Shown: positions 54,184 through 61,724 of the stretch, piece by piece
How the letters are laid out: each line of letters begins with the position of its first letter
Position numbering within the stretch: the stretch's first letter is position 1
Assembly: GCA_021324795.1 (NCBI GenBank)
Contig: JAJPIK010000030.1
Coordinates: 124,001-188,000, forward strand
Direction of reading: 5' to 3'
Source: Chloroflexota bacterium
GTDB taxonomy: Bacteria > Chloroflexota > UBA6077 > FW602-bin22 > CADDYW01
DNA: 64,000 bases
The notes under the pieces: model-generated
Told to the model about the DNA's origin: nothing
What the model saw: the letters and a program-made list of their open reading frames with translations, nothing else
Database searches by the model: none
Made by a program: the position numbers and the translations under genes

Positions 54184-54270
54184 CTCCGGTACCTCCTCTC
54201 GCTTCACATCACTGACATTCCCGACGGACTCCCTTGCTTGAAAGGGCGGAAGACGCCGCCTCGCTATAAC

Positions 54271-54293
54271 AAAAACAGCCGCATGGGCGGCTG
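54271..54293 (-). terminator. intrinsic terminator in the selD leader
   Basis: CAGCCGC and GCGGCTG form a 7-bp stem with a 4-base loop and are followed by TTTTTG on the minus strand. It is 40-60 bases after the predicted transcription start and 90 bases before selD, with no minus-strand gene upstream. It may be a conditional attenuator. Two further stems (GGCGG/CCGCC and CCCTT/AAGGG) follow between it and the ribosome binding site. Confidence 0.6.
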
Positions 54294-54339
54294 CCAATCG
54301 ATCGGAAATACTGAAACCGGTGGCTGATTCCCTAGGTAA

Positions 54340-54368
54340 AGTGTACGGGTTAGGGTGTTGAGTGTCAA
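54340..54368 (-). promoter_or_regulatory. promoter of the selD operon
   Basis: TTGACA (54368-54363) and TACACT (54345-54340) are separated by 17 bases, a near-consensus promoter. It lies back to back with the plus-strand promoter at 54392. It could drive selD, ychF, larA, the cyclase and the lipoate ligase, which are spaced by 5-33 bases. Confidence 0.75.
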
Positions 54369-54391
54369 ACTTAAAGCCTCGCGAAATTCTG

Positions 54392-54397
54392 TATAAT
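54392..54397 (+). promoter_or_regulatory. -10 box of the surface-protein gene
   Basis: A perfect TATAAT ends about 9 bases before the ATG at 54407, so the message has almost no leader. No convincing -35 is seen. Confidence 0.55.
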
Positions 54398-54406
54398 ATG
54401 GTGGCA

Positions 54407-55114
54407 ATGACGCAGATTCGCATCATTTTCCGGTCATTTCGCGCCAAAGCCTGGCTCATCCTCCTCATATTGCCCGCCACTGCCCTTTGGCCGGCCATGG
54501 CTTTCGCCGAAGGAAACGTAGTCGTAAACCCTTCGACAGTCGTCGCCGGAAAGTCAGTGTCGGTTCATGGCTCTGGCTGGGCCCCCAATGATCAGATACT
54601 GGTCAGCTTTACCGACTCTCAGGGGGACGTCGTGCCCCTGGGAGTCGTGCTTGCTGATAGCAACGGGAGCTTCAACAAGACCGTAACGGTGCCGCCCACC
54701 GTGCCACCGGGAATTTATCAGATCGACGGCAATGGCCAGGGGGGCTCGGTGACGGTCACGATTAAGGTCATCGCCTCAACCCCAGTGCCAGCACCGCCGA
54801 CGCCAACCCGACGGCCTGCCCCTGTGACCGCGCGAGGCAGCCCCCCGGTCGCCACGCGGATTAGCTCACCGTCGCCGACCCAAACGCTCACACCAACGTT
54901 AACACCGACGCTCACGCCAACGTCAACCAACACCCCGACGCCCACCAACACGCCAACGCCAACTCCAACCGCGACCGCGACGCCAACGGACACCCCTTCA
55001 CTGCCCCAACGCGTGATCAGCACCGGTCAGAGCCTCGGTACGATCGGACTAATCGGGGTAGCTCCCATCGCAGCAATCATCGGCTTTATCGTGGGTAGCC
55101 GCCGGGTGCGCTGA
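54407..55114 (+). CDS. surface protein with IPT-like domain, PT linker and C-terminal anchor
   Basis: The 235-aa product has a signal peptide ending near AMAFAEG, an IPT/PKD-like beta domain (VVVNPSTVVAGKSVSVHGSG ... PGIYQIDGNGQGGSVTVTIK), a 60-residue Thr/Pro linker with repeated TPT units, then one membrane helix and a short basic tail (GSRRVR). It is thus anchored with the beta domain outside. The ATG at 54407 is chosen because earlier in-frame codons precede the promoter. A ligand is not known. Confidence 0.75.
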   Translation: MTQIRIIFRSFRAKAWLILLILPATALWPAMAFAEGNVVVNPSTVVAGKSVSVHGSGWAPNDQILVSFTDSQGDVVPLGVVLADSNGSFNKTVTVPPTVPPGIYQIDGNGQGGSVTVTIKVIASTPVPAPPTPTRRPAPVTARGSPPVATRISSPSPTQTLTPTLTPTLTPTSTNTPTPTNTPTPTPTATATPTDTPSLPQRVISTGQSLGTIGLIGVAPIAAIIGFIVGSRRVR

Positions 55115-55169
55115 TCGCTCATTCGCACGCCACACATCTTATATATTTTGGGATTCACGGGCGTTGGTG

Positions 55170-55178
55170 TGTTATGAT
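55170..55178 (+). promoter_or_regulatory. extended -10 promoter for the molybdopterin oxidoreductase gene
   Basis: TGTTATGAT is an extended -10 element about 45 bases before the ATG at 55223. Confidence 0.6.
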
Positions 55179-55222
55179 CAAATTGCTGTTTTTCTTTTGT
55201 ATCTTCGCGCGCGGAGGGTTCG

Positions 55223-56926
55223 ATGCAAACCCGGCGGACAGTGCGAGCAGGTGCACAGGCGGGCGTGATTGGCGCCCTAGTGATGATCTTCGGTCAGGCA
55301 CTAGCGCGAATCGGCGCGGGTGCGCCCATGTTTCCCGACCTTCTCGAGGATGTTTTCACCCGGGGAATCCCGGCCCCGATTTTTGCTGCGGTACTCGATA
55401 CTCTCAAGTTTCAAGCAAAACCGCTGCTCTTCGTGAGCATCCTCGTTCTGCAAGTCGCAGTGGGAGCAATGCTGGGCGTTCTTTTCGGGCTAATTTGGGG
55501 ACCTGGCCTGCTCGAGATTCGTCGCCGTTGGTTTGGCTGGAATGGAGGCGTACTCGGCGCGGTAGCGCTCTGGCTCTTCACGACGCTAGGGCTGCTGCCA
55601 ATGGTCGGCGACGGCCTTTTCGGTAGTCGCACGTCGTTCGACGTCGTTGGCCTCAACCTAGCGCTGTTGGTCAACTTTCTTCTGTTCGGGCTCACTGTGG
55701 CCGGCAGCTATCGCGTTTTGTTCACGACAGAGCTCACCGGGGAGTCGGCGCCGAGTACGGAACGACGCCGTTTGCTTGGCGGTTTAGCGGTTGGAGCGAT
55801 CGCCACGCTGGCCGCGGGATCCACCTATCGAGTCATCGCCGCGCCGAAACCCGGCGCGTTGCCGGTACCGACGGGCGTGGGGCCAGGGTTGCCAGCCACC
55901 GCGCCCTTGGTCGCATCCGGAGCCAACGCGGCGATACCAAATATGCCCACGCCGGAGACCGCCCCCACCTCCGTTGCGTCGGCCACGGCTGGCGTGGCGA
56001 CGCCAGCGGCGGTCCCGACCACGACCGGCTGGGAAATTCCTGGACTCGAGACGGAAGTGACCCCGACCAAAGATTTCTACGTCGTCTCGAAGAACTTCTT
56101 CGCCGATCCCGTGGTCGATCCGAAGACGTGGAAGCTTCAGATCACCGGTTTGGTCGGTCGCCCCTATGCAATCACCTATGACCAGTTGCTCCAGCTACCC
56201 TATGAGGATCGTTACGAAACCTTGGAATGTATCAGTAACGAGGTTGGTGGGAATCTGATTGGTAATGCGAGTTGGCGGGGTGTGGCATTGCGCGGCCTTT
56301 TGCAAAATGCGCAGCCAGATCCCAAAGCGATCAAGGTAGTCTTTACCGCCGCCGACGGTTATACCGACTCGTTACCAGTGGAGCGGGCACTGAGCGCGGT
56401 GAATCTTCTCGCCTACCAGATGAATGGCGCTCCCCTCGAACCCGGTCACGGCGCCCCGGCACGTCTGCTGATTCCGGGTATCTATGGGATGAAAAACGTC
56501 AAGTGGCTGACGAAGATCGAATTTGTCACCAACGATTATCAAGGCTACTGGCAGCAGCGCGGCTGGAGCGACTCGGCGGTTATCCAAACGATGTCGCGGA
56601 TCGAAGTGCCAACTGACAAGGCGCAATCGCTGAAGACCGGGCCAAGCACGATCGCTGGTATTGCCTTCGCCGGCGATCGTCAGATCAGCAAAGTCGAGGT
56701 GAGCGTCGACGGTGGGAAGACCTGGCAAAACGCGGCGTTGAAGCCAGCACTTGGACCATATACCTGGCAATTCTGGATGCTTGACTGGCAAGCAACGGCT
56801 GGCGATCATGAAATCGTCGTCCGGGCAACTGATGGAACTGGTAAGACGCAAACCTCCACCGTTACCGACACTCTGCCCGACGGCGCGACCGGTTGGCACA
56901 GTCGCTCGGTGAAGGTAACAAGCTGA
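55223..56926 (+). CDS. membrane-anchored sulfite-oxidase-family molybdopterin protein
   Basis: The first 200 residues contain about four membrane helices. A Pro/Thr linker follows, and the Moco domain runs from about residue 270 to 460. The molybdenum ligand Cys336 is in YETLECISNEVGGNLIGNAS, and the surroundings GASWRGVALRGLL-like and HGAPARLLIPGIYGMKNVKW match the sulfite oxidase family. A C-terminal Moco dimerisation domain (ISKVEVSVDGGKTWQNAALK) ends at 567. Electron transfer partner and substrate are unknown. The next gene, moeA, makes the cofactor. GGAGGG precedes the ATG. Confidence 0.88.
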   Translation: MQTRRTVRAGAQAGVIGALVMIFGQALARIGAGAPMFPDLLEDVFTRGIPAPIFAAVLDTLKFQAKPLLFVSILVLQVAVGAMLGVLFGLIWGPGLLEIRRRWFGWNGGVLGAVALWLFTTLGLLPMVGDGLFGSRTSFDVVGLNLALLVNFLLFGLTVAGSYRVLFTTELTGESAPSTERRRLLGGLAVGAIATLAAGSTYRVIAAPKPGALPVPTGVGPGLPATAPLVASGANAAIPNMPTPETAPTSVASATAGVATPAAVPTTTGWEIPGLETEVTPTKDFYVVSKNFFADPVVDPKTWKLQITGLVGRPYAITYDQLLQLPYEDRYETLECISNEVGGNLIGNASWRGVALRGLLQNAQPDPKAIKVVFTAADGYTDSLPVERALSAVNLLAYQMNGAPLEPGHGAPARLLIPGIYGMKNVKWLTKIEFVTNDYQGYWQQRGWSDSAVIQTMSRIEVPTDKAQSLKTGPSTIAGIAFAGDRQISKVEVSVDGGKTWQNAALKPALGPYTWQFWMLDWQATAGDHEIVVRATDGTGKTQTSTVTDTLPDGATGWHSRSVKVTS

Positions 56927-57021
56927 CTTCCGTGGCCCATGAGGGCAGGGGGTGAAGGGGTAACAGAGCACATCCGAGATGATCCCCTGATTCTGTATTA
57001 GGTAAACGGAGAGAGCACACC

Positions 57022-58254
57022 GTGGTTCGCATGCAGGCATCTCGTTATCCCATGGTTTCGGTCGAATCGGCGATCGAAGCAATCTTATCCCGAACACCAG
57101 TTCTGGCAACAGAAGAGGTTACGCTTGAAGAAGCGATTGGACGCATTCTTGCTGAGACAGTCAAAGCAGGAGACGACATGCCCCCTTTCGCAGCCTCGGC
57201 GGTCGACGGCTACGCTCTCCGGGTCAGCGATGGACTCATGCCACGCCAAGTGCTTGCCGAGATCATCGCCGGTGCCACCGACCAGATCGAAATAAGGCCT
57301 GGCACGGCATCGCGCATCATGACTGGTGCCCCCATCCCCCCCGGCGCAGACGCGGTCATCATGGTTGAACAGACGAGCGAGCAAAATGGTATCCTTCAGA
57401 TCGACCAAGTGCCGCGCGAGGGTGACAACATCTATCCGCGCGGGCTCGACGTCTCACGCGGCCAAATCGTGCTCGAAGCAGGGACAGAGATCGGGGCGGC
57501 CGAAGTTGGTCTCTTGGCCACGGTGGGGCTCGTTCGTGTGACCGTCTATCGGCGCCCGACCGTGGCCGTGCTTTCGACCGGGGATGAGCTCATCGAGCCG
57601 GACCAACCACTCCACCCGGGAGCGATCCGCGATAGCAACCGATACGCTTTGCTCGCGGTCATTCGCGAAGCCGGGGGCATCCCCCTCTCTCTTGGTAAAG
57701 TTCGCGATGACGAAGCCGCCCAAGAAGCGCTGATCCGCGAGGGCCTTGAGCGCGCTGATGTCGTCCTGACCTCCGGTGGTGTCTCCGTGGGTAGCCGGGA
57801 TCTAATCAAGCCCATCCTCGCGCGGCTCGGAACGATCCACTTCGGACGGATTGCCTTTAAGCCGGGAAAGCCAACGACGTTTGCCACGGTCGGGGAAAAG
57901 CTTGTCTTCGGATTGCCGGGTTTCCCGGTGTCATCTCTGGTCAGCTTCGAAGTTTTCGTTCGTCCTGCCTTGCAGAAGATGCAAGGACACCAACGGATCC
58001 ATCGGCCGGTCGTTCAGGCGATCGTCGAGCATGCGCTCACTCCTTCGCCGGACCGGACCGAATTCCAACGCGCCGCTGTTCGCTGGTCGCGAGGTCGACT
58101 CGTCGCAGAATCGACCGGTAGCCAACGGTCGAGCCGATTGCTGTCGCTCGTTGGAGCCAACGCGCTTCTCCGAATCGAGCCAGGAACCGAGCCGATTCCC
58201 GCCGGGAGCCTGGTCGAAGCACACCTCGTTGGAGATATACTCAGCGACAAGTAG
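57022..58254 (+). CDS. moeA: molybdopterin molybdenumtransferase MoeA
   Basis: MoeA inserts molybdate into adenylated molybdopterin. Family motifs are PPFAASAVDGYALRV, TGAPIPPGADAVIMVEQT, the GDELIEP and AIRDSNRYALLAVIREAG strands, LTSGGVSVGSRDLIKPIL and KLVFGLPGFPVSSLVSFEVF. The length is 410 aa. The GTG at 57022 has GGAGAG upstream; an ATG at 57031 is also possible. It sits directly after the molybdopterin oxidoreductase that needs its product. Confidence 0.94.
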   Translation: MVRMQASRYPMVSVESAIEAILSRTPVLATEEVTLEEAIGRILAETVKAGDDMPPFAASAVDGYALRVSDGLMPRQVLAEIIAGATDQIEIRPGTASRIMTGAPIPPGADAVIMVEQTSEQNGILQIDQVPREGDNIYPRGLDVSRGQIVLEAGTEIGAAEVGLLATVGLVRVTVYRRPTVAVLSTGDELIEPDQPLHPGAIRDSNRYALLAVIREAGGIPLSLGKVRDDEAAQEALIREGLERADVVLTSGGVSVGSRDLIKPILARLGTIHFGRIAFKPGKPTTFATVGEKLVFGLPGFPVSSLVSFEVFVRPALQKMQGHQRIHRPVVQAIVEHALTPSPDRTEFQRAAVRWSRGRLVAESTGSQRSSRLLSLVGANALLRIEPGTEPIPAGSLVEAHLVGDILSDK

Positions 58255-58319
58255 CATGTCATAACCACATCATATCTCGTGCACCTAAATGGCCTGCTCG
58301 CTGCTGACCGCGTCGGGTG

Positions 58320-58328
58320 TGTTATACT
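58320..58328 (+). promoter_or_regulatory. extended -10 promoter for the carbamoyltransferase-cdaA operon
   Basis: TGTTATACT is an extended -10 element. Transcription would start near 58335, so the ATG at 58375 has a leader of about 40 bases. Confidence 0.6.
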
Positions 58329-58374
58329 GGCGCCAGAACACGTTATGGTGCGGTACCTCCGACCGGGAGCCAGG

Positions 58375-59316
58375 ATGAAGCACGCGGATTTTCTGAGTCT
58401 GCGGGATGTGACCGCCGAAGACATTCATCACATGCTCGATCACGCTCTCACCCTCAAAATCGAACGCCGCATGCGAAAGGATCTGCATGGTCAGTCACTG
58501 GCCCTGGTTTTTCAGAAGCCATCGCTGCGGACGCGCGGGAGCTTCGACGTCGCGATGTATGAGCTGGGGGGACACGTCGTCTATTTTGGTCCGGACGAGG
58601 TCGGCCTTGGCAAGCGCGAATCGATCCCGGACGTTGCCCGAGTTCTTAGCGAGTACGTTCAGGTGATCGCGGCCCGTACCTATCGCCACGAGGATGTCGA
58701 GGTCATGGCTCGCTACGCGAGCGTGCCAGTGATCAACGCCCTTTCTGACTTCTGCCACCCATGCCAGGCAATGGCCGATTTACTGACTCTCCGCGAGCAC
58801 TTTGGCTCACTTCGGGGAATCACCCTCACCTACGTCGGAGACGGTAACAACGTTTGCCACGCTCTCCTCTTCGGCTGCTCACGCGTCGGGATTCACTTGC
58901 GCGTCGCTAGCCCGGTCGGTTACGAACCCCGTGCGCAAGTCGTTGCCTACGCGCAAGAAGAAGCTTCCCGCCATGGCGGAAGTGTCACCGTGCTGAATGA
59001 TCCCCGTGAGGCAGCACGTAGCGCCGACGCCTTGTACACCGATGTTTGGACGAGTATGGGACAGGAAGAGGAAGCAGTCCGACGCAGACGAGTCTTCGCC
59101 GAGTACCGGATCGACCAAACTCTCTTGAGCCTGGCACGCCCAGATGCGGTTGTCCTACACGATCTACCAGCTCATCGCGGAGAAGAGATCACCGACGACG
59201 TGATCGACGGGCCACAGTCGATCGTGTTTCAGCAAGCAGGAAACCGTTTACACGCCCAAAAGGCGATTCTGCTATGGTTGCTGGCCAACGGCGTTGAGGC
59301 TAGGCCAGGAAGTTAG
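58375..59316 (+). CDS. argF: ornithine carbamoyltransferase-like protein
   Basis: The enzyme joins carbamoyl phosphate and ornithine to give citrulline. Carbamoyl-phosphate binding is in FQKPSLRTRGSFDVAMYELG (SxRT motif), HPCQAMADLLTL is conserved, and the ornithine loop is VVLHDLPAHRGEEI. The last normally reads HCLPAHRGEE; here Cys is Asp, as in some family members. The ATG at 58375 gives 313 aa; upstream in-frame ATG at 58345 is possible. It heads a tight operon with a small gene, cdaA and cdaR, which is an unusual arrangement. Another carbamoyltransferase activity cannot be excluded. Confidence 0.88.
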   Translation: MKHADFLSLRDVTAEDIHHMLDHALTLKIERRMRKDLHGQSLALVFQKPSLRTRGSFDVAMYELGGHVVYFGPDEVGLGKRESIPDVARVLSEYVQVIAARTYRHEDVEVMARYASVPVINALSDFCHPCQAMADLLTLREHFGSLRGITLTYVGDGNNVCHALLFGCSRVGIHLRVASPVGYEPRAQVVAYAQEEASRHGGSVTVLNDPREAARSADALYTDVWTSMGQEEEAVRRRRVFAEYRIDQTLLSLARPDAVVLHDLPAHRGEEITDDVIDGPQSIVFQQAGNRLHAQKAILLWLLANGVEARPGS

Positions 59317-59318
59317 CC

Positions 59319-59621
59319 GTGAGTGACCGGGCCGAGAATCAGGAAACACTCTACCAAGCCAACGAGCTCGCCGGGGTCTTGATCGGCGAGTGTATTTGCG
59401 ATTTATCAGAAAGACGCTCGGATGATCCGAGCTTGTATCCGCACCTGGCCGAATGCTGTTTTCAGGCTGGCGACGTCAGGAGAGCACGTCAAACCCTTCA
59501 AGTGCTCGCCCCGCTCTCCTTCTCCTTGCGCCTCGGAGAGTGGGGAGGTGCTCTGGCTGCGGAGGGCGCGGCCGGCCAACGCCTAGCCAAACGCACTCGA
59601 CGACCAGGAGGCGCACAGTGA
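59319..59621 (+). CDS. small helical protein between argF and cdaA
   Basis: This 100-aa frame starts with GTG two bases after the argF stop, behind AGGAAG, and its TGA overlaps the cdaA start. Residues 10-65 look like a short helical repeat (LYPHLAECCFQAGDVRRARQ). The last 35 residues (SFSLRLGEWGGALAAEG...) come from an inverted-repeat element at 59509-59545. I do not recognise a family; the C-terminus may have been altered by the repeat. Confidence 0.6.
   Translation: MSDRAENQETLYQANELAGVLIGECICDLSERRSDDPSLYPHLAECCFQAGDVRRARQTLQVLAPLSFSLRLGEWGGALAAEGAAGQRLAKRTRRPGGAQ
59509..59545 (+). repeat. inverted repeat inside the small gene
   Basis: An 11-base stem (CCCCGCTCTCC with GGAGAGTGGGG, one wobble pair) encloses 15 bases. 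It is of the same GC-rich stem-forming kind as the other dispersed repeats but not clearly the same sequence. Confidence 0.45.
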
Positions 59622-60472
59622 GTCAATTGCCGTCAGCCCTGGTCACAGCCCTCGATCGGGTGACGATTTGGAGTATTCTCGACATCGTCATCGTCGCGAT
59701 CATTATCTATGGCCTGTTCAGCCTCTTTCGCGGGACGAGCGCTTTTTCGGCACTGTACGGTATTGGTTTGCTTCTCGTCGCCGTTGCCGTCGTTGGAAGC
59801 TTACCCGGGCTTGTCGTGCTTAACTGGCTTCTTCGCAACCTGCTACCATTCCTCTCATTTGGCCTGCTCGTCGTGTTTCAGCCCGAGCTGCGAAGGGTCG
59901 TGGAGCGAATTGGCCGAGTGCGCGGCTGGCTCAGTCGACCGCTCAGCCCACGCCAGCACGAGAGCATTGAGCAAGCCATCGTCGAAATTGCCCGATCTTG
60001 CCGTCGACTCGCCGAAAGACGCTACGGCGCCCTCATTGTCGTCGAACGGGAGACCGGACTGAACGAATATACCGATTCCGGGGTCATCTTAGACGCGGTT
60101 GTCTCGAGCGAGCTGTTACTCACCCTTTTCTTTCCGAATTCTCCACTGCACGATGCAGCAGTTATCATTCACGGCGATCGCGTCGTCGCGGCGGGGTGCG
60201 TCATGCCATTGTCCGAGAATCAGATCGACTCGTCGATGGGCACTCGCCACCGGGCTGGACTTGGCATAACAGAGCGAACCGATGCGATTTCTATCGTCGT
60301 CTCAGAAGAAACCGGAATCATCTCCTTGATGAATAACGGACGTATGGTCCGGCACCTGGACGAAAGCAAGCTTCGCAAGGCGCTCACTGTGCTGATGACC
60401 CCGCCAGCACCACCAACGTTTCCATGGTGGCCGAAACGTCCCCGCGCCGAGAAAACACCGGCGGTCCCTTGA
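59618..60472 (+). CDS. cdaA: membrane-anchored diadenylate cyclase CdaA
   Basis: CdaA makes c-di-AMP from two ATP. Three N-terminal membrane helices (residues 20-85) are followed by the DAC domain. The active-site blocks read FFPNSPLHDAAVIIHGDRVV and MGTRHRAGLGITERTDAIS: the RHR motif is intact (210-212), but the usual DGA is DAA (179-181). Residue Ser/Glu regions after it are normal. The GTG at 59618 has AGGAGG 6 bases upstream and overlaps the previous stop. cdaR follows 11 bases later, the classic partner order. The product is 284 aa. Confidence 0.92.
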   Translation: MSQLPSALVTALDRVTIWSILDIVIVAIIIYGLFSLFRGTSAFSALYGIGLLLVAVAVVGSLPGLVVLNWLLRNLLPFLSFGLLVVFQPELRRVVERIGRVRGWLSRPLSPRQHESIEQAIVEIARSCRRLAERRYGALIVVERETGLNEYTDSGVILDAVVSSELLLTLFFPNSPLHDAAVIIHGDRVVAAGCVMPLSENQIDSSMGTRHRAGLGITERTDAISIVVSEETGIISLMNNGRMVRHLDESKLRKALTVLMTPPAPPTFPWWPKRPRAEKTPAVP

Positions 60473-60483
60473 GGTAGATCAAC

Positions 60484-61674
60484 GTGGTTCCCTTTTTGCG
60501 TAGCAATGTGATCTGGATGCTGTTGTCGCTCGTCATTTCCACCGGACTCTGGGTTTTTGTGACTTTTAACCAGGATCCGGAGGTCAGTAACTCAATCAAC
60601 GGCGTTCCGATTCAGATCGTCGGAGCGCCGAAAAATCTGGTTGTCCAGAGCGAGACTCAAACGGTGAGCGTTATGCTCAGTGCGCCCAGTGACGTGTGGC
60701 CTCAATTGCGGACAGATACATTGAAGGCGACGATTGACGCCTCCAAAGTCACTCCTGGACTGCAGGAAGTGCCAGTCAAGCTCACGTCATCTGATCCGCG
60801 GGCACGCGTGGAGTCGGTCGACCCTGCTCGGGTATTCTTGCAAGTCCAACCCTTGGAGTCGAAGCAAGTACCGGTCAATGCAAAATTGACCGGTACCGTG
60901 GCTTTCGGTTACGAATCCGGTCCCGCCAAGACCACGCCAACTGAAGTGACCGTCAGCGGACCACAAAGCAGCGTCGATCAGGTGACCGCCGTGCAAGTAG
61001 CGGTGAGCCTCGACGGGCTCACCGCTCCCATTGATCGGACGTACCAGCCCGTCGCTGTAAACAGCGCGGGCAATCCCGTCGACAAAGTTACGATAGATCC
61101 GGATGGGGTTCTCGTCGAGGTGCCAATCGATCAAAAGATCGAATACAAAACGCTGCCCGTCGAGCCAACGATTGTCGGTAACGTGGCCCTCGGGTATCAG
61201 GAAGTCGGCGTGACGGTAGATCCACAGACGGTTACTCTGGTCGGGGATCCGACGACGTTACAGGGAATGTCAACGGTCCCAACCCAACCGATCAGCGTTA
61301 CGAATGCAACCGGTGACCTGTCAGTCAACGCCGACCTAGCTCTGCCCAAAACAGTAGCCCTGGCTCGCTCGCAAACGATCCTGGTGACTGTTTTGATCAG
61401 CACGATTAATGGAAGTAAGACAATTCTCGTCAGTCCACAGGTCGTTAACGCCGCTCCGACTGTTGCCTACGCGATCAACCCGGGAGCGGTGAGTGTCACG
61501 CTGACCGGCCCCATTCCGGTCTTGAGCCGGCTGCAGCCAAACGACCTGACCGTGACCGTCGACGCGGGCGGAGCAGTCACCGGCACGGAAAGAGCAAAGG
61601 TTCAAGTTGTATCGCCTCCGTTGCTCACCGTAACCGGTGTCCAGCCCGACACAGTCACGTTATCCACGAGATAG
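60484..61674 (+). CDS. cdaR: YbbR-domain protein CdaR, regulator of CdaA
   Basis: CdaR sits outside the membrane and modulates CdaA. The product (396 aa) has one N-terminal helix (VIWMLLSLVISTGLWVFVTF) then a series of about four YbbR beta domains, each with patterns such as VPVNAKLTGTVAFGYE and LPVEPTIVGNVALGYQEVGV. This matches other CdaR proteins in architecture. GTG at 60484 follows GAGG. glmM, which often follows cdaR, is replaced here by der. Confidence 0.9.
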   Translation: MVPFLRSNVIWMLLSLVISTGLWVFVTFNQDPEVSNSINGVPIQIVGAPKNLVVQSETQTVSVMLSAPSDVWPQLRTDTLKATIDASKVTPGLQEVPVKLTSSDPRARVESVDPARVFLQVQPLESKQVPVNAKLTGTVAFGYESGPAKTTPTEVTVSGPQSSVDQVTAVQVAVSLDGLTAPIDRTYQPVAVNSAGNPVDKVTIDPDGVLVEVPIDQKIEYKTLPVEPTIVGNVALGYQEVGVTVDPQTVTLVGDPTTLQGMSTVPTQPISVTNATGDLSVNADLALPKTVALARSQTILVTVLISTINGSKTILVSPQVVNAAPTVAYAINPGAVSVTLTGPIPVLSRLQPNDLTVTVDAGGAVTGTERAKVQVVSPPLLTVTGVQPDTVTLSTR

Positions 61675-61724
61675 CTAATCCATCGGTACGCGACAGGGAG
61701 TCGCGTTGCCGAGAGGAGTTTCCA

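Noticed and set aside
54133..54498. A separate minus-strand frame ending at the TGA before selD
   Set aside because: Its last 16 codons are the true start of SelD and the earlier part is leader without coding character, so it is not an independent gene.
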